DNA of 64,000 nucleotides from Hyalangium versicolor (lineage in GTDB: Bacteria; Myxococcota; Myxococcia; Myxococcales; Myxococcaceae): positions 124,001 through 188,000 of the forward strand of contig NZ_JAHXBF010000012.1 of assembly GCF_020103695.1 (NCBI RefSeq), written 5' to 3'. A program made the translations under genes and the position numbers. The notes under the pieces were generated by a model. It had not been told where the DNA came from. It ran no database searches and was given only the letters and a program-made list of their open reading frames with translations. Positions 8,900 to 16,570 of the stretch are shown here, one piece after another (the first letter of the stretch is position 1; every line of letters begins with the position of its first letter).

Positions 8900-9637
8900 C
8901 TACTTGCCCTGCTTGGTGAAGTCTTCGACGCGCGTGCCCTCGGGCGGGTTGATCTTGAAGCTGTCCGCCGCGATCCCCACGTTCGTCTTCAGATCCACGA
9001 AGGCGATGGTGTTCTCGCTCCCATCCGGGTCCACCACCGTGCTCTTGAGCACCTGGGCCGTCTTCGAATCCACCTCCAGGCGCACCTGCTTGAAACGAGG
9101 ATCCGGGCTCACCGGGTCCAGCATCAGGAGCGTGCCCTTGCAATCCGCGCACGTGCCCTTCGTGATGTTGAACTCATCCGCCAACCGCCCCTGCCCGAAC
9201 AGGAACGTCACCGATGCCGACAGCTTGCTGGTGTCCACGCTGCCGACCGTAAGGCTCTGCCCCTCCGGGTCGTATGCGTACACCTTGTTGCCCGCCAGCA
9301 CGAACGTGCGCGCCGAGGGCTTCTCGTACTCCCACCGCATCAGCCCCGGCTTCTTGTACGTCACCGTGCCCGTCGAGGTCTGCGTCCGGCGGAAGGTCTT
9401 GTACTTGTAGTCCTGCTTGAAGGCCGCCTTGAAGTCGTCCGTCTTCTCGTAGAAGGCCTGCATCCGCTCCACGAGCGGCTTGAGGTCCGGAGCAATGCTG
9501 CCCTTCGACGCGGTGGCGGCCTTGGGGGTTGCAGGCGCGGGTTTGGATTCGGCGGCCACCGCGGGCTTCGGCGCCGGCTGCGTCTGAGGCGCGGTCTGCG
9601 CGGTCAGCAGGGACACGAGCAAGGTCTCGATGAGCAT
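8900..9637 (-). CDS. lolA: Outer-membrane lipoprotein carrier protein LolA family
   Basis: Periplasmic carrier that moves lipoproteins from LolCDE to the outer membrane. The protein is 245 residues. A short hydrophobic signal is followed by an unusual Ala/Pro/Lys-rich linker (about residues 20-45) before the LolA domain. Family features are KPLVERMQAFYEKTDDFKAAF, then GTVTYKKPGLMRWEYEKP, then AYDPEGQSLTV. Two cysteines (CADC) near residue 160 are unusual for LolA and could form a disulphide. Its host clearly has many lipoproteins. It sits between trmH (78 nt upstream) and a lipoprotein gene (6 nt downstream). A paralogue or LolA-like sensor is the alternative. Confidence 0.85.
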   Translation of the reverse strand: MLIETLLVSLLTAQTAPQTQPAPKPAVAAESKPAPATPKAATASKGSIAPDLKPLVERMQAFYEKTDDFKAAFKQDYKYKTFRRTQTSTGTVTYKKPGLMRWEYEKPSARTFVLAGNKVYAYDPEGQSLTVGSVDTSKLSASVTFLFGQGRLADEFNITKGTCADCKGTLLMLDPVSPDPRFKQVRLEVDSKTAQVLKSTVVDPDGSENTIAFVDLKTNVGIAADSFKINPPEGTRVEDFTKQGK

Positions 9638-9715
9638 GGTGGTGCGATCTCCGAGCGGGCCCCGAAGGCCCGTGATGGCTTCTATCGCTTCAGACGAGCC
9701 CCCAGGCTCGCTGAT

Positions 9716-10396
9716 TCACGGCTGCTTTCCCTTGAAAATCCGCTTCCTTTGCTTGACAGCCAGCACATAGAAGCGCTCCCGGAGCACCTGCGCCTCCTCG
9801 GCTGTCAGGTCTCCTACCTTCCCCAGGTGCTCCTCCCGCCACGCGATCGCCCGGCTGATGCACGCCGAGGCCGCCGCCGAGATGTTGATGCTCTGGCTGA
9901 AGCCCCGCATCGGAATCCAGAACGCCCCGTCCACGCCCGAGAGCACTTCCTCGCTCACTCCGAAGCGCTCGTTGCCGAAGATGATCGCCACCTTCGAGTC
10001 GAACCGCAGTGAGTAGAGGCTCGAGGCCCCCTCCTGGATCGCCGACGCGTACAGCGAGAAACCGCGCCCCTTGAGGTGCTCACGGCACTCGGCGAAGGAC
10101 TTGTACAGCTTCACGTCCAGCCACTTGTCGCAGCCCTGCGCCACTCGCGAGTTCGGCAGGAACGGCGCCTCCGGGTTGATGACAACGTGCACCTCCTGCA
10201 CGCCCATGGCCTCGCAGGTGCGTAGCACCGCCGCCATGTTGAAGCTGTCCTCCAGGCGGTCCAACACCACCGTGAAGGTCCGCGTCCGCTGCTCCACCAC
10301 GCGATCGATCTTCTCCTTGCGCACATCGAGAAGAAACGACTCCGGCTCGACGGGCTTCTTCTCGAAGGGCTCGTAGCGGGGGCCGCCTCCACTCAT
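9716..10396 (-). CDS. trmH: tRNA/rRNA 2'-O-methyltransferase, SpoU family (TrmH-like)
   Basis: SpoU-class (SPOUT) methyltransferase of 226 residues using S-adenosylmethionine. Motif 1 is NMAAVLRTCEAMGV, motif 2 IIFGNERFGVSEEVL, and motif 3 IPMRGFSQSINISAAASACI. The pattern and the C-terminal basic tail fit TrmH, which methylates G18 of tRNA in the D-loop. A related rRNA enzyme is possible. It starts 4 nt after the obg stop, so the two are translationally close and co-transcribed. Confidence 0.87.
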   Translation of the reverse strand: MSGGGPRYEPFEKKPVEPESFLLDVRKEKIDRVVEQRTRTFTVVLDRLEDSFNMAAVLRTCEAMGVQEVHVVINPEAPFLPNSRVAQGCDKWLDVKLYKSFAECREHLKGRGFSLYASAIQEGASSLYSLRFDSKVAIIFGNERFGVSEEVLSGVDGAFWIPMRGFSQSINISAAASACISRAIAWREEHLGKVGDLTAEEAQVLRERFYVLAVKQRKRIFKGKQP

Positions 10397-10400
10397 GGCG

Positions 10401-11759
<1,359 letters not shown>

Positions 11760-11909
11760 GGTGATGCCTCTCCCCGCTCCCGGGGAAACCTGCTTCGGAA
11801 ACGCAGAACGGGCCGCCCTCGTGCCCAGCCGCCTTCTGGCGCCTGGACCGGGAGCGACCCGCTCGAATGCAGCCAGGCCCGCACCAAGGCAGGCCCGTGG
11901 GTGAACCGA

Positions 11910-12176
11910 CTAGGCGCTCGCCTGAGCCGGGTAGACCGAGACCTTCTTCCGGTCACGCCCGTGGCGCTCGTACTTCACCACCCCATCCACCGTGGAATAG
12001 AGCGTGTAGTCACGCCCCAGCTTCACGTTGGTGCCGGGGTGGATGACCGTACCGAGCTGCCGCACGAGGATGCTCCCCGCCGATACCTCTTCGCCGCCGA
12101 ACACCTTGACGCCGCGGCGCTGCGCGTTCGAGTCGCGACCGTTGCGAGACGAACCCTGTCCCTTTTTGTGAGCCAT
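11910..12176 (-). CDS. rpmA: 50S ribosomal protein L27
   Basis: L27 of the large ribosomal subunit, 88 residues. Its N-terminal tail reaches the peptidyl transferase centre. The start MAHKKGQGSSRNGRDSNAQR and the core GVKVFGGEEVSAGSILVRQ are diagnostic. No cleavable N-terminal extension of the Firmicutes kind is present. It lies 59 nt downstream of rplU and 150 nt upstream of obg, the standard rplU-rpmA-obg order. Confidence 0.98.
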   Translation of the reverse strand: MAHKKGQGSSRNGRDSNAQRRGVKVFGGEEVSAGSILVRQLGTVIHPGTNVKLGRDYTLYSTVDGVVKYERHGRDRKKVSVYPAQASA

Positions 12177-12235
12177 GACACCTGTCCTGCGAGAACCGGG
12201 CGCCTCGCGGCGCTCGGGAAGAGTGGGAACCGGAA

Positions 12236-12544
12236 CTAGCCGGCGATGGAGGTAACCTTGACCTCGGTGTACGGCTGACGGTGGCCCCGGCGGCGCGTCC
12301 AGCCCTCCTTCTCCTTGCGGAAGTGGAGGACGCGGCGGTGCTTGTCCTGCGCGAGGATCTTCCCCACCACCTTGGCGCCTTCGACGGTCGGCCGCCCCAC
12401 CTTCGGGGAGTCCGTGCCGCCCAGCAAGAGGATGTCGTTGAACGTCACCTCGGTGCCAACATCGCCCGCAACCTTCTCGATGCGGAGGACATCGCCCTCG
12501 GCCACGCGGTACTGCTTACCGCCCGTGCGAATGACTGCGTACAT
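12236..12544 (-). CDS. rplU: 50S ribosomal protein L21
   Basis: L21 of the large subunit, 102 residues. It begins MYAVIRTGGKQYRVAEGDVL at the ATG at 12544. The frame is open 18 codons further upstream, but this is the family start. The C-terminal block GWTRRRGHRQPYTEVKVTSI is typical. It is the first gene of the rplU-rpmA-obg-trmH run. Confidence 0.98.
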   Translation of the reverse strand: MYAVIRTGGKQYRVAEGDVLRIEKVAGDVGTEVTFNDILLLGGTDSPKVGRPTVEGAKVVGKILAQDKHRRVLHFRKEKEGWTRRRGHRQPYTEVKVTSIAG

Positions 12545-12612
12545 CGTAGAACCCTCTGTCGAGTCGGGTTGGGTCAACCCGTGAAAACCACCGCGCATTT
12601 CGGACGGCTGGC

Positions 12613-12659
12613 CGCCCGATCACGCAAAGGAGGGCCGATCTACGAGAGATGATCGGGCG
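12613..12659. promoter_or_regulatory. 10-bp perfect inverted repeat upstream of rplU
   Basis: CGCCCGATCA at 12613-12622 and TGATCGGGCG at 12650-12659 are perfect reverse complements, separated by 27 bp. A third related half-site (GCCGATC) lies at 12634-12640. The arms flank the candidate -10 element. It is therefore either an operator, or, if transcription starts further upstream, a leader hairpin for ribosomal-protein feedback. Confidence 0.5.
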
Positions 12660-12665
12660 AGTCAA
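12637..12665 (-). promoter_or_regulatory. Candidate promoter for the rplU operon
   Basis: On the minus strand TTGACT (12665-12660), then 17 nt, then TAGATC (12642-12637). The -35 matches five of six consensus bases and the spacing is ideal; the -10 is moderate. It lies about 95 nt upstream of the rplU ATG. Confidence 0.5.
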
Positions 12666-12801
12666 GGGTATGAAGGGCCCCAGCCCACACCTCTTCGCCC
12701 GGCCCGCCCTCCTGCCTGCCCGGCTGCCCCCCTAGCCAGGAAGCAAGAACCGATTAGGATGCGCCCCGCAGTATGCAGTTTCGACCCAAAGGAGCATGCA
12801 G

Positions 12802-13215
12802 ATGAAGCGGTTGGTTTGTGCGTTGGCGGTGGTCTCTCTGTCGATGGTGGGGTGCAGTGGGTCTTTGTGCGACGATTTTGCGGACAGCTTCAGTACCTTG
12901 AACGACAAGATCAAGGGCTGCCCCGACCTCAGCGATTCCACTGTCGATGAGCCGACGGATTCCGAGATCAAGCAGTGCGAGGACAGCCTCGACAAGTGCT
13001 CCGACAGCGACAAGAAGGCGATCGAGTCCTTCGTGGATTGCGTTGACAAGCTGGACAAGTGCAGCCCGAGCACCGAGGACGCCTTCGCCACCTCGTTCCT
13101 GGCATGTGCCCTCCCGCTCGCGAATGTGAGCGATCAGTGTGGTGCGACCGGCGCGAGCATGCCTGCCAAGGCCGAATCCATCCTCAAGGCCTACAAGGCT
13201 CACAAGGCCCAGTAA
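12802..13215 (+). CDS. Small cysteine-rich lipoprotein, unknown function
   Basis: I do not recognise a family. The protein is 137 residues with a lipoprotein signal ending SMVG-C. The mature part is acidic and has eight further cysteines, several in a regular x-K-C or D-C spacing (KGCPD, KQCED, DKCSD, VDCVD, DKCSP, LACAL, DQCGA). That suggests four disulphides and a small helical bundle (inference). AAAGGAG at 12788-12794 gives 7-nt spacing to the ATG at 12802 and only 1 nt to the ATG at 12796, so 12802 is chosen. It stands alone, divergent from rplU, and is followed by a strong hairpin. Confidence 0.8.
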   Translation: MKRLVCALAVVSLSMVGCSGSLCDDFADSFSTLNDKIKGCPDLSDSTVDEPTDSEIKQCEDSLDKCSDSDKKAIESFVDCVDKLDKCSPSTEDAFATSFLACALPLANVSDQCGATGASMPAKAESILKAYKAHKAQ

Positions 13216-13236
13216 GCCGCGACTCGGGTGGTGAAG

Positions 13237-13267
13237 GGGCCTGAGACCCGCTTGGGTGCTCAGGCCC
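13237..13267. terminator. Hairpin terminator between convergent genes
   Basis: GGGCCTGAG pairs with CTCAGGCCC, and inside it ACCC pairs with GGGT around a GCTT loop, with one bulged G. It lies between the stops of the cysteine-rich lipoprotein and the kinase, so it may serve both strands. The T tract is weak. Confidence 0.6.
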
Positions 13268-13290
13268 TCTTCGTCTCCGGAGGCAAGTGC

Positions 13291-15252
13291 TCAGGGGGGG
13301 GCGCGCTGAGCCAGTGCCCTTCGCAGAGCGCGGTAGCGCTGAAGAAGCGCGAGATCGAGCGGATCCACGGCCAACCCCCGCTCGTAGGCCTCCACGGCCC
13401 TCGCCAGCTGGCCGTTCTTCTCGAAGGCATTGCCCGTGAGGATGTGGACGCGCGCCGTGCCCGCCGCGTTCGGGCGCCGCACCAGGAAGTCCCGGCGCAG
13501 GCTCTCCATCTGCGTCACGGTGAGCCCCGCGGACAGGCAGCTCTCGACTCCTCGGAAGTTGCCCAGCAACGCGTCGTACATGGCCCTGCGGGGGACGTTC
13601 GCCAGCGTCTCGCCCGCATCCCGGACTCGGGTGAGCACTGACTCCAGCAGCGAGCGCTGGGCATTCGAGAGCGGCCGGCCCCGCAGCCCCTCCAGTTCCG
13701 CGAGCGCCACACGCACCCGCGCCCGGACAGCCTCGAAACTCGAGTCCTGCGGGAGCGTGAGCAGGGAGTAGTGGTCTTTCTGGAGGTTCGCCCTATAGCC
13801 CTCCAACAGACTGGAAGCCTCGGCGTCCCCCGCCTGTCCGGTGACAGCGAGCGGAGTATTCCCCGTGCCGCCCTTGAGCAGTTGGGCCACGGCGGCCTTG
13901 AAATCCGGAGGAGCTTCGAGGAACTGCACCCCAAAGCCCGGTGCCATCCCCCAGAGCCGGGCCTGCTCGGGCGTCACCAGGCGCACCACCTCGCAGGTGG
14001 ACGTCAGAGGCCCGCGCGCCAGCTCCAGGGTGACCTGCACCCGGGAGAAGAGCTGCGGCAGCTCCCCCTGCGTGCGCAGAAACAGTCCACCTCGAGCAAT
14101 GTCCGAGCACACCATCCGCTCCGGCGGAGCCCCCGGACGGAGCACCACGCGGGCCGGCAGCTCCACGGGCCGGGCATGGCGCCGAGAAGGCGTATCCCGC
14201 CCGGCGCCGGGCACGGGAGGAGGCGCATGCACAGGCGCGGAAACAGGCGGCGCAGGCGCGGCGACAGGGAACGAAGGTGCAGCCACGGGTGGCGCGGGTG
14301 GAGGCGCCACGGGCGGAGGCGCCACGACCGGCGCGGGAGGCGGAGGCGGCTCGGGGAACGGGCCACCGCTGAGCTCAGCGGCCAACGCTCCTTCCAGGGC
14401 GGCCTTCAGGGCCAGGGCATTCTCGTACCGGTCCGTCAGGGCCTTGGCGAGCGAGCGCAGGATCACCGCCTCGACGGGCGGAGACACGCCCGCGAAGATG
14501 GACCGAGGCGGAGGCGGAGGAAGCGTCTGGTGCGCCACGAGCTGGGCGGCAGTGCCCTCCTCGGTGAAGGGGAGCTGCCCCGTGGCGAGCTGGTAGGCGA
14601 TCACTCCCAACGAGTAGACATCCGCCCGCCCATCCAGGCGCTGGCTGCGAGACTGCTCGGGAGACATGTACTCCGGCGTCCCCACGATGATGCCCGCCTG
14701 CGTCTGCGGGCCCGCCCCGTCGATGAGCTTGGCGATGCCGAAGTCCAGCACCTTCACGAATGGCGGCGCGCCCTTGGCCCGCTGGACCAGGAAGATGTTG
14801 TCCGGCTTCAGATCGCGGTGGACGATGCCGCGCTGGTGGGCCGCGTACAGCGCCTCGCAGGCCTGCGCCAGGATGGGGATCCACACCTCGGCCCGCACCG
14901 GCACGCCCACCATCGAGGACAGCGGCACCCCCTCCAGGTACTCCATGATCAGGTAGGGACGCGGCGGCGCGGCGTTCAGATCGAAGATGCTAACGATGTT
15001 CTCGTGGCCGATCAGATTCACCGCCCGCGCCTCGGCGTGGAAGCGCTGGACGAGCTCCGGGTAGGCCGCCAGATGCTCGTGCAGCACCTTCACGGCCATG
15101 CGGCTGCCAATGGAGACGTGCTCCCCGAGGTACACCGTCCCCATGCCGCCCCGCCCCAGCCTCCGCACGAGCCGGAAGCTGCCGAGCTGCGTCCCCAGCA
15201 ACGGATCGTCTTCCTCCGTGATCATCTCTGGGGAGTTCCGCTCATCCTGCAT
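13291..15252 (-). CDS. Ser/Thr protein kinase with PilZ and C-terminal J-like/TPR regions
   Basis: Hanks-type kinase of 653 residues. The kinase domain (about 24-290) has the glycine loop GRGGMGTVY, Lys in MAVKVL, HRDLKPDN, the DFG motif in KVLDFGIAK and GTPEYMSPEQ, so it looks catalytically complete. A proline/alanine-rich linker (about 295-360) follows. A PilZ-like domain (about 370-470: LPARVVLRPG, then SDIARGGLFLRT) could bind cyclic-di-GMP, though an RxxxR motif is not clearly seen. The next part resembles a J domain without HPD (HYSLLTLPQDSSFEAV). The end looks like a TPR (AFEKNGQLARAVEAYERGLAVDP). No membrane segment is seen, so it is cytoplasmic. It may link second-messenger level to phosphorylation. 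Confidence 0.9.
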   Translation of the reverse strand: MQDERNSPEMITEEDDPLLGTQLGSFRLVRRLGRGGMGTVYLGEHVSIGSRMAVKVLHEHLAAYPELVQRFHAEARAVNLIGHENIVSIFDLNAAPPRPYLIMEYLEGVPLSSMVGVPVRAEVWIPILAQACEALYAAHQRGIVHRDLKPDNIFLVQRAKGAPPFVKVLDFGIAKLIDGAGPQTQAGIIVGTPEYMSPEQSRSQRLDGRADVYSLGVIAYQLATGQLPFTEEGTAAQLVAHQTLPPPPPRSIFAGVSPPVEAVILRSLAKALTDRYENALALKAALEGALAAELSGGPFPEPPPPPAPVVAPPPVAPPPAPPVAAPSFPVAAPAPPVSAPVHAPPPVPGAGRDTPSRRHARPVELPARVVLRPGAPPERMVCSDIARGGLFLRTQGELPQLFSRVQVTLELARGPLTSTCEVVRLVTPEQARLWGMAPGFGVQFLEAPPDFKAAVAQLLKGGTGNTPLAVTGQAGDAEASSLLEGYRANLQKDHYSLLTLPQDSSFEAVRARVRVALAELEGLRGRPLSNAQRSLLESVLTRVRDAGETLANVPRRAMYDALLGNFRGVESCLSAGLTVTQMESLRRDFLVRRPNAAGTARVHILTGNAFEKNGQLARAVEAYERGLAVDPLDLALLQRYRALRRALAQRAPP

Positions 15253-15447
15253 CGCGGGTGCGCCATCCTCACTGGCCTTCGGGGTCCATCTCGGGTTTTA
15301 GAGCGACCGCGTCTCCAGCGCCACTCCGCCCTGTGAGGCTGTGTTCAAATGACAGCCCTGCTTCCCTGCCAGGGTAGCGGACGAGAGCGCTCGATGCACG
15401 GACGGTTTGGGTTGATGGACCCGAGGGCCTGGGTAGAGTCCGCCACC

Positions 15448-16404
15448 ATGTCCACCTCGGCTCGTCGCATCCCGCTCGTCAACCTCTCCCACTACCGCTC
15501 AGGTTCTCCTCGGGAGCGCGCCCGCTTCGTCCAGGTGCTCGGCGACGCCCTCAAGGAGTTCGGCTTCGTCTCCGTCGAGGGGCATGGTGTGGATGACGCG
15601 CTGATCCGGCGTACCTACTCGGACGTCGAGTATTTCTTCAAACTCTCAGAAGACGCGAAGCGCAAGTATACCGTCCCGGGAGGCGCGGGACAGCGCGGCT
15701 ACACGGGCTACGGGCAGGAGCACGCCAAGAACCGCACCGTGGGCGACCTCAAGGAGTTCTGGCACGTGGGCCGGGAGCTGTCCCCGAACCACCCCCACTT
15801 CTCGCCCCACTATGGCCCCAACGTGTGGCCCGCGGAGGTGGAGTCCTTCCGGCGGAACACGCTCGATCTGTTTGGCGCGCTCGACTCGGCGGCAGCGGTC
15901 ATGCTCCAGGCGCTCGCGGAGTACTTCGGCGTGGCGCGAGACACCTTCAGCGCCATGGCCCAGGACGGCAACTCCATCCTGCGGCTCATCCACTACCCGC
16001 CCCTGCGCGACCGCTTCATCCCCGGTGGGGTGCGCGCCGCCGAGCACGAGGACATCAACCTCATCACCCTGCTCTGCGAGGGCACCGCCTCGGGGCTCGA
16101 GCTGCTCACGCGTGACGGAGAGTGGATCCCGGTGGACACGCTGCGTGGACAGATCGTCGTGGACTCGGGCGACATGCTCAGCCGCGTGACGAACGGGGTG
16201 ATTCCCGCGACGACGCACCGCGTGGTGAACCCGAAGAACGCCGAGGACGACACCACGCGCTACTCGATGCCCTTCTTCGTACACCCCTACCCTCAGTGCA
16301 TGCTCGAGACCCTGCCCATCACCGCCACGGGCACCAGCCTGCCCCCCATCACCGCGGACGCATTCCTCCAGCAGCGCCTGCGGGAGATCGGACTCATCAA
16401 GTAG
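15448..16404 (+). CDS. 2-oxoglutarate-Fe(II) oxygenase, isopenicillin N synthase-like
   Basis: Non-haem iron dioxygenase of 318 residues with the N-terminal DIOX_N-type part (RIPLVNLSHYR; FGFVSVEGHGV). The jelly-roll has iron ligands H200 and D202 (AEHEDINLITL) and H257 (TTHRVVNP), and R271 in RYSMPFF for 2-oxoglutarate. All key residues are present. The substrate cannot be told: hydroxylation or ring formation in secondary metabolism is typical, but no biosynthetic cluster is next to it. The ATG at 15448 is chosen over upstream in-frame ATGs because the family starts there. It is divergent from the kinase and ends before a strong terminator. Confidence 0.88.
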   Translation: MSTSARRIPLVNLSHYRSGSPRERARFVQVLGDALKEFGFVSVEGHGVDDALIRRTYSDVEYFFKLSEDAKRKYTVPGGAGQRGYTGYGQEHAKNRTVGDLKEFWHVGRELSPNHPHFSPHYGPNVWPAEVESFRRNTLDLFGALDSAAAVMLQALAEYFGVARDTFSAMAQDGNSILRLIHYPPLRDRFIPGGVRAAEHEDINLITLLCEGTASGLELLTRDGEWIPVDTLRGQIVVDSGDMLSRVTNGVIPATTHRVVNPKNAEDDTTRYSMPFFVHPYPQCMLETLPITATGTSLPPITADAFLQQRLREIGLIK

Positions 16405-16516
16405 GCAGCGCCTCGCGGCACCAGGAAGTCGCGTGCTCCCCTCCGGCAGACTCGACCGACCTGCCACATCTCCTCACACGCGCCTGGACTCCTCGAGCGC
16501 TGACGTCAAAAGCGGA

Positions 16517-16545
16517 GGCGCCGGGAGAACACTTCTCCCGGCGCC
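16517..16545. terminator. Strong hairpin between convergent oxygenase and protease genes
   Basis: GGCGCCGGGAGAA and TTCTCCCGGCGCC form a perfect 13-bp stem with a CAC loop, 25 nt before the protease stop. It is symmetric, so it can act in both directions, although no T tract follows. Confidence 0.75.
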
Positions 16546-16570
16546 CGTTCCGCTGGACCTGACGCTCCGC

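Noticed and set aside
7931..10012. Plus-strand open frame of 693 codons
   Set aside because: Arg/His/Leu-rich shadow antisense to the lipoprotein, lolA and trmH.
11771..11786. Hairpin TCCCCG/CGGGGA upstream of obg
   Set aside because: A 6-bp stem in very GC-rich DNA without other support; it is likely by chance.
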